Shown: positions 16,097 through 24,985, counted from the first letter of the stretch. The stretch is 36,416 bases of DNA from JBAXAM01 sp964565935 (GCA_964565935.1 CAZMGW010000011.1:1-36416), one strand, 5' to 3'. Numbers and translations: made by a program. Notes: generated from the sequence alone by a model not told the origin.

Positions 16097-16123
16097 GATT
16101 TGTTGATTTTAGTATTAAAACCA

Positions 16124-16603
16124 TTATTCACCCTTTTTAATCAACAGCCAATTCTTGGGTTCGTTTTTAAAACCAACCAACACCCAAACACCAGTCAATT
16201 TTTTTCCGTGCAATATAAACTCTAATTTCCTTTGTTGTAATCCTGTTTGCGTATCGTTGATCGGCTCCCACGTTCCACGATCCCAAATTTCTACGGTTCC
16301 TGCACCATACTCGCCTTCAGGAATCACACCTTCAAAATTCGCATACTCCAAAGGATGATCTTCGGTCATAACCGCCAAGCGTTTGTCTTTAGGATTGGTG
16401 CTTGGGCCTTTGGGAATAGCCCAGCTTTTAAGCACCCCATCAACTGCCAAACGAAAATCATAATGCAGGTGACTCGCTTGGTGCTTTTGCACTACAAAAA
16501 TATTATCCGCAGAATTAGTTTGCGAGTCACCACTTGGTTCGGAAGTTTTTTTAAAGTTTCGTTTTTTGTGGTATTCATTAAGTTTCATAAGTTGTTTAAG
16601 CAT
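16124..16603 (-). CDS. Stand-alone LigD-type 3'-phosphoesterase domain protein
   Basis: This protein of about 159 residues corresponds to the 3'-phosphoesterase domain that forms one module of bacterial LigD in non-homologous end joining; that domain trims 3'-phosphates or ribonucleotides at DNA ends. It has YHKKRNFKKTSEPSG, FVVQKHQASHLHYDFRL (the metal-site His and Asp), SWAIPKGPS, MTEDHPLEYANFEGVIPEGEYGAG and EIWDRG. No ligase or polymerase domain is attached, and none is encoded nearby. Starts at 16603 (SD GGGAG from the adjacent repeat) and 16588 (MKLNEYHKKR, a better family match) are both possible. It lies inside the mevalonate gene run, where no functional link is obvious. Confidence 0.85.
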   Translation of the reverse strand: MLKQLMKLNEYHKKRNFKKTSEPSGDSQTNSADNIFVVQKHQASHLHYDFRLAVDGVLKSWAIPKGPSTNPKDKRLAVMTEDHPLEYANFEGVIPEGEYGAGTVEIWDRGTWEPINDTQTGLQQRKLEFILHGKKLTGVWVLVGFKNEPKNWLLIKKGE

Positions 16604-16716
16604 TTCGCTCCCTCGGAGCTTTTAATTTGATTTTTGGATCATACCCAGCCCTNNNNNNNNNNNNNNNNNNNNNAGGCTGGGCTGGTGAAGCCTTTTGCTC
16701 CTTCGGAGCTGAATTC
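16604..16716. repeat. Palindromic repeat family A, copy 3, with a 21-base N run
   Basis: The same order as copy 1 is seen: GCTCCCTCGGAGC at the left, ACCCAGCCC, then 21 N (16653-16673), GGCTGGGCTGG, TGAAGCC and GCTCCTTCGGAGC. In copies 1 and 2 the equivalent interval is exactly 21 bases and forms the central GTTCGC/GCGAAC hairpin, so the Ns almost certainly hide that hairpin. The left edge supplies GGGAG before the phosphoesterase start. Confidence 0.8.
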
Positions 16717-16745
16717 TTCTAAATGAATCTGGCTAAAGTTTGTGG

Positions 16746-17708
16746 CTACCAAACATAAGTAAAACCAACACGACTAACTGCAACATCAATCTGTTTTATT
16801 CCCAATTTTTTCTGAGCATTATTTTGGGGGAACGTGTTGAGAGCAATTTTACCCAAACCTATCACACAGTCGCCCAGTCCGGCTCCAGAAATTTTAGCTC
16901 CGTAAATATTTGGCATAGCACGTAAAGCGAAAATCAATTCGGCCAAAATCGAATCATTCACGCTCAGCGCATCTTGCAAACCCTGATGAATATTCATGAG
17001 TTGGCCCAAACGCACCAAATCATTTTTCTTTATGGCTACAATCGCATTTTTGACGCAACAATCAATTGCGTTATACAAACAAGCAAAAAGAGCAGGGGAG
17101 CGCGAGCGTTCTTTTTCAACCTTAGCAATAACTTCAAAGGTTGGCGTTTTATAACCAGAATAAACCGCAACCAAAGGCAATTTGACATTAAGCCTTTGGA
17201 TCTTCACTGGCTTCATTTGGTATGCAATCACTCCGCCAAATACACTTGCTGCAACATCAGCTCCTGAACCAACCCCATGCGCCAAAAGAACTACTTTAAC
17301 TGCTTGGCGATATAATCCCATTAGATCCGGTGATTTGCCTTCTAACCATAATGCTAATACCTCAAGTGTTGCCACAGTAACTGCAGCCGAAGAACCAAAA
17401 CCAATGTTGGCGGGGAAATCAGATTTAATTTTTAGATCAAAACCACAAGTAATTTTTTTTAAATATTGTTTGATTGCAACGAGGACATAATTGTATGGTT
17501 TGGTAATTGCAAATTTGTCGAGTGCAACCAACTGTTCATTAAATTCAGAGGAGGTGATTTTAATATTACGATCCGCACGAGGCACCAACTCAACATGAAT
17601 GTAATGATTAACTGCAGCGACGATGGCATGCTTACCGTGCAAAACCGCATGCTCGCCGAAAAGCATTAAACTACCAGGAGCTGAAGCTTTATATGATTTG
17701 GAGACCAC
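16746..17708 (-). CDS. GHMP kinase, probable phosphomevalonate kinase
   Basis: This 320-residue GHMP-fold kinase has APGSLMLFGEHAVLHGK near the N-terminus, the ATP-binding loop FPANIGFGSSAAV (residues 98-110), GVGSGADVAASVFGG with an Asp at 151, and the C-terminal glycine loop KISGAGLGDC. The next gene upstream is the better match to mevalonate kinase. The GSGADVAASVFGG motif resembles phosphomevalonate kinases, and the pathway needs one, so I assign it that step. Mevalonate kinase is the alternative. It starts with GTG preceded by GGAG and overlaps the upstream kinase gene by 20 bp. Confidence 0.75.
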   Translation of the reverse strand: MVSKSYKASAPGSLMLFGEHAVLHGKHAIVAAVNHYIHVELVPRADRNIKITSSEFNEQLVALDKFAITKPYNYVLVAIKQYLKKITCGFDLKIKSDFPANIGFGSSAAVTVATLEVLALWLEGKSPDLMGLYRQAVKVVLLAHGVGSGADVAASVFGGVIAYQMKPVKIQRLNVKLPLVAVYSGYKTPTFEVIAKVEKERSRSPALFACLYNAIDCCVKNAIVAIKKNDLVRLGQLMNIHQGLQDALSVNDSILAELIFALRAMPNIYGAKISGAGLGDCVIGLGKIALNTFPQNNAQKKLGIKQIDVAVSRVGFTYVW

Positions 17709-18720
17709 AATGTTCTCCTTTTATTGTTAAAACCTCATAACCATATTCCGCGGCAATATCTAGAATTGATTTTTCCCCCACCACCAAAACTATTCCCGCA
17801 TTATCACCCGATACTGCACCAGCCCCGCTAATTTTCGCGGCATTACCAAGCTCTTCAACTGCAGCAATAAATTTGGCTACCTTATCTGGAACCACGCCCA
17901 CATATTTTAAAAGCTCGTGATTTTCGCGGATACATTGTTGTACAGCCGCTAAATTTTTTTGCTGCAAGGCAAGATCCATAACCATCGTCACTTCAGTGAA
18001 TTCATCGGCGATATCACTAGCTTGGAAGTGGTTCGCAATTGCCGTCACACATTCGCCTGTAGAATTTTGTGGTTTGCCAGTGTTTACTAAAACCAGCGGG
18101 ATGTTTGGTACCTCGCGTTTACTTGTATTACCATCAACAAAAAAATAACAGCCACCGTGGAGTGATAAAAACAGATCCAAACCGCTTGATTTGCCATGCT
18201 GCAGATTCTCGATTTCGCGGCCATGGTATAAATATTTATCTGCAGGTAGCGGATAGCCAAGATGGCTCACTAATGCATGCATTAGGCTTAATATTACAGC
18301 CGCAGAAGCCCCCATTCCACATCCTACGGGCAGGTTTAATTGTACCTGGATATTCAAGCCATTTTTTATGGATAGCGCTAAATCTTCTGCTAAATAAACA
18401 AAAGCATATTGAATTAATTCAAGAGGATTATGCATGACTTCTTTGATGCTGCATTTACCCGCAATAAAACCCCGATAGCGTTGATCAATTTTAATTTTTA
18501 GATTTTGTAACTCGTGTAAAGTTAAAGCATGATTTAATTTATCATGCATGTACTCAAACTGTATTTTATCGCCCGGGCGGTGAGAGATGGTTGTCTGAGC
18601 AAAACGATCGACTGCAACCGCCAACGCTGGTTTTCCATAAACCACGGCATGCTCACCAGATAAAATTATTTTTCCAGGGGCACATGCGGTAATTGATATG
18701 TTTGGCGAGTTGATGCTCAT
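17689..18720 (-). CDS. Mevalonate kinase (GHMP family)
   Basis: It phosphorylates mevalonate with ATP. The 343-residue protein shows all GHMP motifs in the form typical of mevalonate kinase: APGKIILSGEHAVVYGKPA (14-32), LPVGCGMGASAAV (130-142), the HGKSSGLD motif with a candidate catalytic Asp at 182, and KISGAGAVSGDNAG near the C-terminus. Its ATG overlaps the stop of the HMG-CoA synthase gene (ATGA), and its end overlaps the next kinase. These three genes therefore form a tightly coupled operon. Confidence 0.87.
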   Translation of the reverse strand: MSINSPNISITACAPGKIILSGEHAVVYGKPALAVAVDRFAQTTISHRPGDKIQFEYMHDKLNHALTLHELQNLKIKIDQRYRGFIAGKCSIKEVMHNPLELIQYAFVYLAEDLALSIKNGLNIQVQLNLPVGCGMGASAAVILSLMHALVSHLGYPLPADKYLYHGREIENLQHGKSSGLDLFLSLHGGCYFFVDGNTSKREVPNIPLVLVNTGKPQNSTGECVTAIANHFQASDIADEFTEVTMVMDLALQQKNLAAVQQCIRENHELLKYVGVVPDKVAKFIAAVEELGNAAKISGAGAVSGDNAGIVLVVGEKSILDIAAEYGYEVLTIKGEHCGLQII

Positions 18721-19889
18721 TCGACTTGCTCATAAATACGTTGATGCTGCTCAAGCGCTTGCAGGCGAAACTTCCCAGTTTGCCACGTTGGTAGTTTTAA
18801 CACGCTGCCATCAACCGGTGTTTTAAATCGATAAAACTCCTCATACTCAGCAACAGAAAGCTCTTGTCGTGTTGCTAGCATTTGCTGATGATGTTCGCGT
18901 GATAGTTGGTTTTGGTAATTATTTACTACGTGTGCAGCGAAAAACTCGCCACTGCTTCCGGAACCATAACTATATAAACCAATTAGCTTTTCCGAAAGAT
19001 CGGTTGTTACATTTTCGAGTAAGGAAAGGACGCCTAAATATAATGATGCAGTGTAACAATTGCCCACTTCGCGGCTATAAATCAGCGATTGACCAACCTG
19101 ATAGTCTATCTGCTCTTCGGTTAGATTTTTTATGCCATTTATTCGAGCTAGTTTTTTATGTGTTCTTTCTGCTAGCTTTGCCACTGGTGTGTGATAACAA
19201 AAACGATCGTGATCTTCGAATTTACGCCCCGTTAACTGTGCATATTGTTGCCAAGTTTCTTCAGCAAAGCGCATGTAGGTATCGCAAGATAAACGGCCAT
19301 CAACCAGCGCGATATCAAAGTAATTCGGTCGCCAGAAATCCATTGTTTCTTTGGTACAAAAGCCAGAAACAGACTCGATCTCAAGTAATCGTGGATTAGC
19401 GCTTAGCAGCATTGCTATGGCACCACAACCTTGGGATGATTCTGCCGTGGTATTGAACTCATAACGCGCAATATCAGAAGCAATTAATAAAACTTTTTTT
19501 TCTGAATTTTGACGTAACCAAGCCAGCCCCATTTGCAAACCAAATGTGGCGCTATAACAAGCTTGTTTTAACTCAACCACGCGACAACGTTTTGGCAGGT
19601 TAAATAATTTATGAATATAAGTTGCCGCTGCTTTTGAAAGGTCAACCCCAGTTTCGGTTGCAAACAGAACCATTTCAATATTAGCGATATCTTCATCTTT
19701 TAAAACCCCCGATACGGCATTAGCAGCAAGAGTTACCGCATCTTCATTAGGAGGGGCAATCGCCATTTTCTTTTGCCCTAGATCATCGTAAAACTTGGCG
19801 GGGTCGACTTTGCGTGCCTCAGCCAAGGTTTTGAGGTCGATATAATAATTCGAGGTGTAAAAGCTAATAGCATCTATTCCAAATTTCAT
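18717..19889 (-). CDS. Hydroxymethylglutaryl-CoA synthase
   Basis: The enzyme condenses acetyl-CoA with acetoacetyl-CoA to HMG-CoA, the first dedicated mevalonate step. From the ATG at 19889 the protein has 390 residues. The catalytic residues fall at Glu79 (FATETGVD), Cys111 (ELKQACYSAT) and His233 (CYHTPVAK), the same numbers as in the Staphylococcus aureus enzyme, which strongly supports this start. The frame remains open to 20132, but the added 81 residues are largely the translation of a palindromic repeat (19995-20117). It is the first gene of the run with the two kinases. Confidence 0.94.
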   Translation of the reverse strand: MKFGIDAISFYTSNYYIDLKTLAEARKVDPAKFYDDLGQKKMAIAPPNEDAVTLAANAVSGVLKDEDIANIEMVLFATETGVDLSKAAATYIHKLFNLPKRCRVVELKQACYSATFGLQMGLAWLRQNSEKKVLLIASDIARYEFNTTAESSQGCGAIAMLLSANPRLLEIESVSGFCTKETMDFWRPNYFDIALVDGRLSCDTYMRFAEETWQQYAQLTGRKFEDHDRFCYHTPVAKLAERTHKKLARINGIKNLTEEQIDYQVGQSLIYSREVGNCYTASLYLGVLSLLENVTTDLSEKLIGLYSYGSGSSGEFFAAHVVNNYQNQLSREHHQQMLATRQELSVAEYEEFYRFKTPVDGSVLKLPTWQTGKFRLQALEQHQRIYEQVE

Positions 19890-20219
19890 AAGCAACCCTA
19901 ACCAATTGATTTTTAGATGATGAATTATAGGATGGAATTGATGAGATGGCCATGGGTAATTTAAGAAATCTTCCATAAAAGGAATAATTTTTTGCCAAAG
20001 AGCTCGTTGGATCAGTGATAATACTTCTCGAGGACAGACTTCCTGCCCTCGGTAATCAAGCGACGTCCCTGTCGGCCGCGCCCCTCGAAGCATTACCCCT
20101 GATCCAACGCTCTTTGGCCGTTCCACATCCATAAACGGCCGGCTAAAGAAATAGCCGCGCAGTTTATTAGCACTATGTGTGTTAGCGCTTAATATAATTT
20201 TATGTTATAAATAAACCCT
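19890..20219. other. Divergent spacer between HMG-CoA synthase and symporter genes
   Basis: Most of this 330-bp spacer is the hairpin element at 19995-20117, followed by a GGCCGTT/AACGGCC hairpin (about 20116-20142). A TATAAT at 20193-20198 could be the -10 box of the symporter gene, though no good -35 box is visible. The promoter of the mevalonate genes should also lie here and was not identified. Confidence 0.45.
19995..20117. repeat. Long imperfect palindrome (MITE-like)
   Basis: The outer arms CCAAAGAGCTCGTTGGATCA (19995-20014) and 20100-20117 are inverted copies that differ by a two-base indel. Pairing continues inward with AATACTTCTCGAGG against CCTCGAAGCATTA, so the whole 123 bp can fold into one hairpin. 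It encodes nothing recognisable but keeps the minus-strand frame open. Confidence 0.7.
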
Positions 20220-21431
20220 ATGAAAATAAACTTATGGCAAAAAGTTCTCATCGGTATGGCACTTGGGATTTTGTGCGGATATATATTCCCAGAACATTTT
20301 CAGCTCTTTAAACCCATTGCAACAATATACACCAACATGGTGAAGATGATTGTTGTGCCAACGGTGTTTTTTGCCATATTGTTTGGAATGACCAATATTA
20401 GCGATATCCATTCGCTTGGCCGCATAGGAATAAAATCAACAATTATCTACGGTGTTGCGACCGTGATAGCGGTTGCTATAGGCATTGCATTTGCTTTATT
20501 TTTTGAGCCTGGGGTAGGGGTTAGTTTAATGAATGGTCACAGCCAGGAGATTGGAAGTGTTGCCAGTATCCCACAAAAAATAGGTGATATTATTACCAAT
20601 ATAATACCAACCAACCCTATTAGTGCTATGGCTGCCGGTAATACCTTGCAGGTTGCTTTTTTTGCATTTCTCTTGGGATTGGCTTTAATTTTAATTGGCG
20701 AAAAAGGAGATGACGTAAGAAAAGTAATAATATCGACTGCCAATGTAATTTTTAAAATGGTCGAGTTGGTCATTAAAACCACGCCGTATGGCGTATTTGC
20801 AATTATGGCATGGGTCGTGGGGGAGTATGGGTTTTCTCTGGTGCTAAGCCTAGGAAAGCTCATTTTTGTTATCATGGCAGCGTTTGCGTTACAATATATA
20901 TTATTCGGCATGATGTTGTTAATAGCCAAACTTAAACCACTTCAGTTTTATAAAAAAACATTTCATATTCAAGCTCTAGCGCTGGCAACCTCAAGTAGTA
21001 AAGCAACAATCACGACATCAATCCGCGATTTGCATGAAAAAGTTGGCGTATCAAAACGTGTGGCCGGGTTTATATTACCGCTTGGCGCAACTACGAACAT
21101 GACGGGATCGGCAATATATATTGCCGCCTGTGCATTATTTTTTGCCCAAGCTTTTGGGATAACTTTAACAGGAAGCCAATATTTAATATTAATTCTAACA
21201 TCTACTATAGGCTCGATAGGTGCTGCTGGTTATCCAGGTGGTGCGGTTATAATGTTGAGCATGGTGTTGGCGTCTTTGGGGCTACCAATTGAAGGAATCC
21301 CTTTGATTTTAGGAATAGACCGCTTTGTGGACATGTTTAGAACGGCAATCAACGTCACTGGCGACTGTGCAGTAACAGTTGTGGTAGATAAAATGAACAA
21401 TACCTTAGATATCGATAAATATAACGCTTGA
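20220..21431 (+). CDS. Dicarboxylate/amino acid:cation symporter (GltP/DctA family)
   Basis: This inner-membrane secondary transporter takes up glutamate, aspartate or C4-dicarboxylates with protons or sodium. The 403-residue protein has the family's many hydrophobic helices, MVKMIVVPTVFFAIL near the N-terminus, the serine-rich re-entrant loop ALATSSSKATITTS (about 257-270), the PLGATTNMTGSAIY motif (about 286-299) and the C-terminal DRFVDMFRTAINVTGD signature. It looks complete. Specificity for glutamate or for C4-dicarboxylates cannot be separated here. Uptake of host amino acids would suit an intracellular lifestyle, which is inference. Confidence 0.92.
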   Translation: MKINLWQKVLIGMALGILCGYIFPEHFQLFKPIATIYTNMVKMIVVPTVFFAILFGMTNISDIHSLGRIGIKSTIIYGVATVIAVAIGIAFALFFEPGVGVSLMNGHSQEIGSVASIPQKIGDIITNIIPTNPISAMAAGNTLQVAFFAFLLGLALILIGEKGDDVRKVIISTANVIFKMVELVIKTTPYGVFAIMAWVVGEYGFSLVLSLGKLIFVIMAAFALQYILFGMMLLIAKLKPLQFYKKTFHIQALALATSSSKATITTSIRDLHEKVGVSKRVAGFILPLGATTNMTGSAIYIAACALFFAQAFGITLTGSQYLILILTSTIGSIGAAGYPGGAVIMLSMVLASLGLPIEGIPLILGIDRFVDMFRTAINVTGDCAVTVVVDKMNNTLDIDKYNA

Positions 21432-21453
21432 TTCTTCTGCTATTCCGGCAACA

Positions 21454-22122
21454 ATGACCGATTTAATCGATAAAATAATAAGATCAAAACGTCGAACCAT
21501 TGCTTTGGTTATAACTCAAGATGCAACTTTAGAAGTGCGTGCTCCATTTAATGCTTCTTTGGACGTTATCAACAAGTTTGCTCTCAAGAAAAAATCCTGG
21601 ATTGAAAAGAAAAAGGCTCTTGTGACTAAAAGGCATGCTTGTGTTGTGCCCAAAAAATTTGTCGATGGAGAAGAGTTTATATACGAGGGCAACGCCTACA
21701 AATTACTATGCGACGATTGCGAGAATATAAACATATCTGAGGCTTTGTACTTCCCAAAAAAATTTCTGGGCCAAGCAAACCACCATTTGACTGTTTGGTA
21801 CAAAAAGCAGGCCATTAAAAAAATAATTGGAAGGGTCGATTATTACTCAAGTCTTACGCAATTACAGTATAAGAGTGTTAGACTTACGAACGCCAAAAGA
21901 AGCTGGGGATCGTGTAGCGCCAAAGGATCGTTGAACATTAGTTGGCGATTAATTATGGCCCCGCCAATCATTCTTGATTATGTGGTTGTCCACGAGTTGA
22001 TGCATCTGATTGAAAGAAATCACTCAAAGCAATTTTGGAGCAGGGTGCAAAACGTTCTGTCTGATTATAAAGAACACGAAAATTGGCTGAAACAAAAAGG
22101 CAATACTCTAGTGTTATCTTAA
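21454..22122 (+). CDS. YgjP-like (DUF45) zinc metallopeptidase
   Basis: This 222-residue protein has the zinc-protease signature HELMHLIERNHSKQFW (HExxH, with a further His) in its C-terminal third and the preceding SWGSCSAKGSLNISWRLIMAPP, both typical of the YgjP/SprT-related DUF45 family. There is no signal peptide, so it is cytosolic. The family's substrates are largely unknown. It starts 22 bp after the symporter stop and may be co-transcribed with it. A terminator-like hairpin follows. Confidence 0.87.
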   Translation: MTDLIDKIIRSKRRTIALVITQDATLEVRAPFNASLDVINKFALKKKSWIEKKKALVTKRHACVVPKKFVDGEEFIYEGNAYKLLCDDCENINISEALYFPKKFLGQANHHLTVWYKKQAIKKIIGRVDYYSSLTQLQYKSVRLTNAKRSWGSCSAKGSLNISWRLIMAPPIILDYVVVHELMHLIERNHSKQFWSRVQNVLSDYKEHENWLKQKGNTLVLS

Positions 22123-22138
22123 TGTTTATTCCGGTAAA

Positions 22139-22163
22139 AAAAAGGGCAGGTGATCTGCCCTTT
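22139..22163. terminator. Bidirectional intrinsic terminator
   Basis: AAAGGGCAG, loop GTGAT, then CTGCCCTTT, flanked by an A-run on the left and TTTT on the right. It lies between the convergent metallopeptidase and pntB genes and can serve both. Confidence 0.85.
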
Positions 22164-22189
22164 TAATATAATGCCAAACCATCAAAAAT

Positions 22190-23563
22190 TTATTCTTGTT
22201 CTTTCAATGTTTGAATCATTTGCGATATGACTTGTTTGGCGTCGCCATAAACCATGCGACACTTGTCATCGAAGAATAATAAGTTTTCGATACCAGCATA
22301 ACCTTTGCCTTTACCACGTTTAATAACAAAAATCTGTTTAGCTTGGTCAGCATTTAGAATCGGCATGCCATAAATTGGGCTTGATTTGTCGGTTCTAGCA
22401 GCAGGATTTACCACGTCATTGGCACCAAGCACGATGACAATGTCGGTAGAAGGGAAGTCGTTGTTAATATCTTCCATATCCACGATGTAATCGTATGGTA
22501 CGCCTGCTTCAGCAAGCAATACGTTCATATGGCCAGGCATTCTTCCGGCAACTGGGTGAATAGCAAATTTAACATCAACACCCTTATCTAAAAGCAATGA
22601 CGCGAGCTCCCACACTTTTTGTTGTGCTTGCGCTACTGCCATGCCGTAACCAGGGATAATAATTACTTTGTTAACAAAGTTTAAATTTACTGCGGCATCT
22701 TCAACTTCCATGGATTTTGTGGTGCCTTCAACTAAAGCACAACAAGTACCACCACCAAACCTAGCAAATAGTATGTTGGTCAATGATCGGTTCATCGCTT
22801 TGGCCATAAGCAGCGTCAACAAAGTACCTGCGGAACCAACAATAGTACCGGCAATAATCATGGAAATGTTGCTCATGACAAAACCTTCGCAAGCAACAGC
22901 AAGACCGGTAAATGCGTTATAAAGTGCAATTACAACTGGCATATCGGCTCCACCAATGCTCATGGTCATTAAAACCCCATAAGCTAAGCTGGCGACAAAG
23001 AACAATACGAGAATCGAATTGGAGTGCCAGAAAAAGAATGTAACGCCTAATATAATTGCTGCAGCGAGCACGCCCAAATTGACAAATTGCTGCATTGGAA
23101 AATAAATATTTTTTAACCAATCACGCAATTTAAAGAACGCAAGAACGCTACCGGAAAATGAAACAGCCCCAATTAATCCACCGACAATTGCCAAAACAAA
23201 AGTTGTTAGTGGCATAACCATGGCGGTGCTAGCGGAAAGTTTGAATAATTCTACTGCAGCAATTGCAGCGGCAGCACCACCACCCATACCGTTATACATG
23301 GCAATCATTTCTGGCATTGCTGTCATTGCTACTTTTTTGGCTCCAACCCAAGCAATTGCCGCACCGATTGCAATTGCTAAAAGCATTAAGCCTAAATTGT
23401 GCAAACCGGGAAATAAAAAAGTAACCACAATGGCAAGTAATATACCAATCCCAGCCCAGTGAATTCCGCTAACAGCAGTTTTTGGTGAGCTCATACGCTT
23501 CAAGCCCAAAATAAATAAAATAGCGGCGGCATAGTAAACAACTTGAATAATAATATCACGCAT
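22190..23563 (-). CDS. pntB: NAD(P) transhydrogenase subunit beta
   Basis: PntB carries the NADP(H)-binding domain and most of the proton-channel helices of the membrane transhydrogenase, which makes NADPH from NADH using the proton gradient. About nine hydrophobic segments fill residues 5-260. The cytoplasmic NADP domain follows, with IIPGYGMAVAQAQ, FAIHPVAGRMPGHMNVLLAEA, VIVLGANDVVNPAA, GMPILNADQAK and FVIKRGKGKGYAG. I prefer the ATG at 23563, preceded by AAAGG, over the in-frame GTG at 23572. It overlaps the end of pntAb, so the genes are translationally coupled. Confidence 0.96.
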   Translation of the reverse strand: MRDIIIQVVYYAAAILFILGLKRMSSPKTAVSGIHWAGIGILLAIVVTFLFPGLHNLGLMLLAIAIGAAIAWVGAKKVAMTAMPEMIAMYNGMGGGAAAAIAAVELFKLSASTAMVMPLTTFVLAIVGGLIGAVSFSGSVLAFFKLRDWLKNIYFPMQQFVNLGVLAAAIILGVTFFFWHSNSILVLFFVASLAYGVLMTMSIGGADMPVVIALYNAFTGLAVACEGFVMSNISMIIAGTIVGSAGTLLTLLMAKAMNRSLTNILFARFGGGTCCALVEGTTKSMEVEDAAVNLNFVNKVIIIPGYGMAVAQAQQKVWELASLLLDKGVDVKFAIHPVAGRMPGHMNVLLAEAGVPYDYIVDMEDINNDFPSTDIVIVLGANDVVNPAARTDKSSPIYGMPILNADQAKQIFVIKRGKGKGYAGIENLLFFDDKCRMVYGDAKQVISQMIQTLKEQE

Positions 23564-23858
23564 GTGTGTCACCTTTATTTTTACTCTTAAACATTTCTAA
23601 CATTCTAACTGTCACTACATAACCACCAACAGCATTACCAGTAGCTAGTAACACTGCAACAAAACCAATAATAATTTCAGTGGTTGTGACAGCATGGCCT
23701 AGTGCAATTATCGCGCCGACCAATACCAGCCCGTGAATAAAGTTAGAACCAGACATTAATGGCGTATGCAAAATTACCGGTACTCGACTAACAACCTCAT
23801 AACCAGTAAATGCTGCCAATGTGAATAAATAAATAGCGGTAAAACCATCAATCGTCAT
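23556..23858 (-). CDS. pntAb: NAD(P) transhydrogenase subunit alpha part 2 (membrane part)
   Basis: This 100-residue protein has three hydrophobic helices and RVPVILHTPLMSGSNFIHG, the conserved motif of the C-terminal membrane part of PntA. In E. coli this segment is fused to the NAD-binding part; here, as in Rhodospirillum and many other bacteria, it is a separate subunit. It overlaps pntAa by 4 bp (ATGA) and pntB at its other end. Confidence 0.94.
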   Translation of the reverse strand: MTIDGFTAIYLFTLAAFTGYEVVSRVPVILHTPLMSGSNFIHGLVLVGAIIALGHAVTTTEIIIGFVAVLLATGNAVGGYVVTVRMLEMFKSKNKGDTHA

Positions 23859-24985
23859 AGTTTCCCCTCCAATAATTTTTGTACAGTTTCGTTTTTAATA
23901 ACGCCTTCGTGAGTCACTACCGACCCAGTAATGATTTCATCATTCCAATCTAAATTTAACGTGCCTTCTTTGATCATCAAGTTAAGCAGGTTGATCAAGT
24001 TGCGTGTGTACATTTCGCTAGCATTAACTGCTAAAGCGCTTGGAATGTTAACTGGTCCAATAATAGCCACATCATTGTGATATACGGTTTCACCGGGTTT
24101 GGTTAACTCACAGTTACCCCCCATATCAGCCAAAATATCAACCACAACTGAACCAGGTTTCATTGATTCGACCATTTCCTTGCTAAGAATCTTTGGCGCT
24201 GGTCTGCCAGGAACACCGGCAGTAGTGATGATCACATCACAACCCGAAATATGTTTTTTTAAGGCTTCGGCTTGAGTTGCTTTTTCTTCCTTAGTTAACT
24301 CGCGTGCATAACCGCCTTCACCAACAGCTTGGACACCGGTATCAAGAAATTTGGCGCCTAAAGATTCAGTTTGCTCTTTGGTTTCAGGACGAACGTCGTA
24401 AGCAGTAACTTGAGCACCCAGACGTCTTGCGGTTGCAATCGCTTGCAAGCCAGCAACACCAACACCAATGATAAACACTTTAGCTGGTCGAATTGAACCG
24501 GCAGCAGTGGTTAACATTGGGAAAAAGAATTTGCTATTATCTGCGGCTATCAACACGGCCTTATACCCAGAAATGGTTGCTTGTGAAGAAAGCGCGTCCA
24601 TATCCTGCGCACGCGAAATACGAGGAACCAGCTCTATACCAAAACTGGTGATTTTTTTCTCTAACAGTTTTTTTACAACCTTTGGATTAAGATGTGGATA
24701 TAAAAAAGAAATCAAAATTGAATTGTCCTTCATGTGAGCCACTTCATCTTCAGTTGGTGGTTGCACTTTGAGCACCACATCTCCCAAATGATAAAGCGCA
24801 TTAGCTGTTGGAACAATTTCTGCATCTTTGTACACAGAGTCTTTGGCATGAATACCAGCGCCTGCATCGTGTTGAATTTTAACGCTCGCCCCAAGTTTGG
24901 TGAGCTTATTAACTAAAGCTGGTGTCATTGCTACACGCAATTCACCATTTTTAATTTCTTTTGGAATAGCTATTGTTACCGACAT
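23855..24985 (-). CDS. pntAa: NAD(P) transhydrogenase subunit alpha part 1 (NAD-binding)
   Basis: This soluble 376-residue subunit binds NAD(H) and passes hydride to the NADP domain of PntB. It resembles alanine dehydrogenase: IPKEIKNGELRVAMTP at the N-terminus, GAGIHAKDSVY, the RAQDMDALSSQATISGY loop, a Rossmann fold at VFIIGVGVAGLQAIATARRLGAQV, and GRPAPKI. AAGGGGG precedes the ATG. It is the first gene of pntAa-pntAb-pntB. Confidence 0.96.
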   Translation of the reverse strand: MSVTIAIPKEIKNGELRVAMTPALVNKLTKLGASVKIQHDAGAGIHAKDSVYKDAEIVPTANALYHLGDVVLKVQPPTEDEVAHMKDNSILISFLYPHLNPKVVKKLLEKKITSFGIELVPRISRAQDMDALSSQATISGYKAVLIAADNSKFFFPMLTTAAGSIRPAKVFIIGVGVAGLQAIATARRLGAQVTAYDVRPETKEQTESLGAKFLDTGVQAVGEGGYARELTKEEKATQAEALKKHISGCDVIITTAGVPGRPAPKILSKEMVESMKPGSVVVDILADMGGNCELTKPGETVYHNDVAIIGPVNIPSALAVNASEMYTRNLINLLNLMIKEGTLNLDWNDEIITGSVVTHEGVIKNETVQKLLEGKL

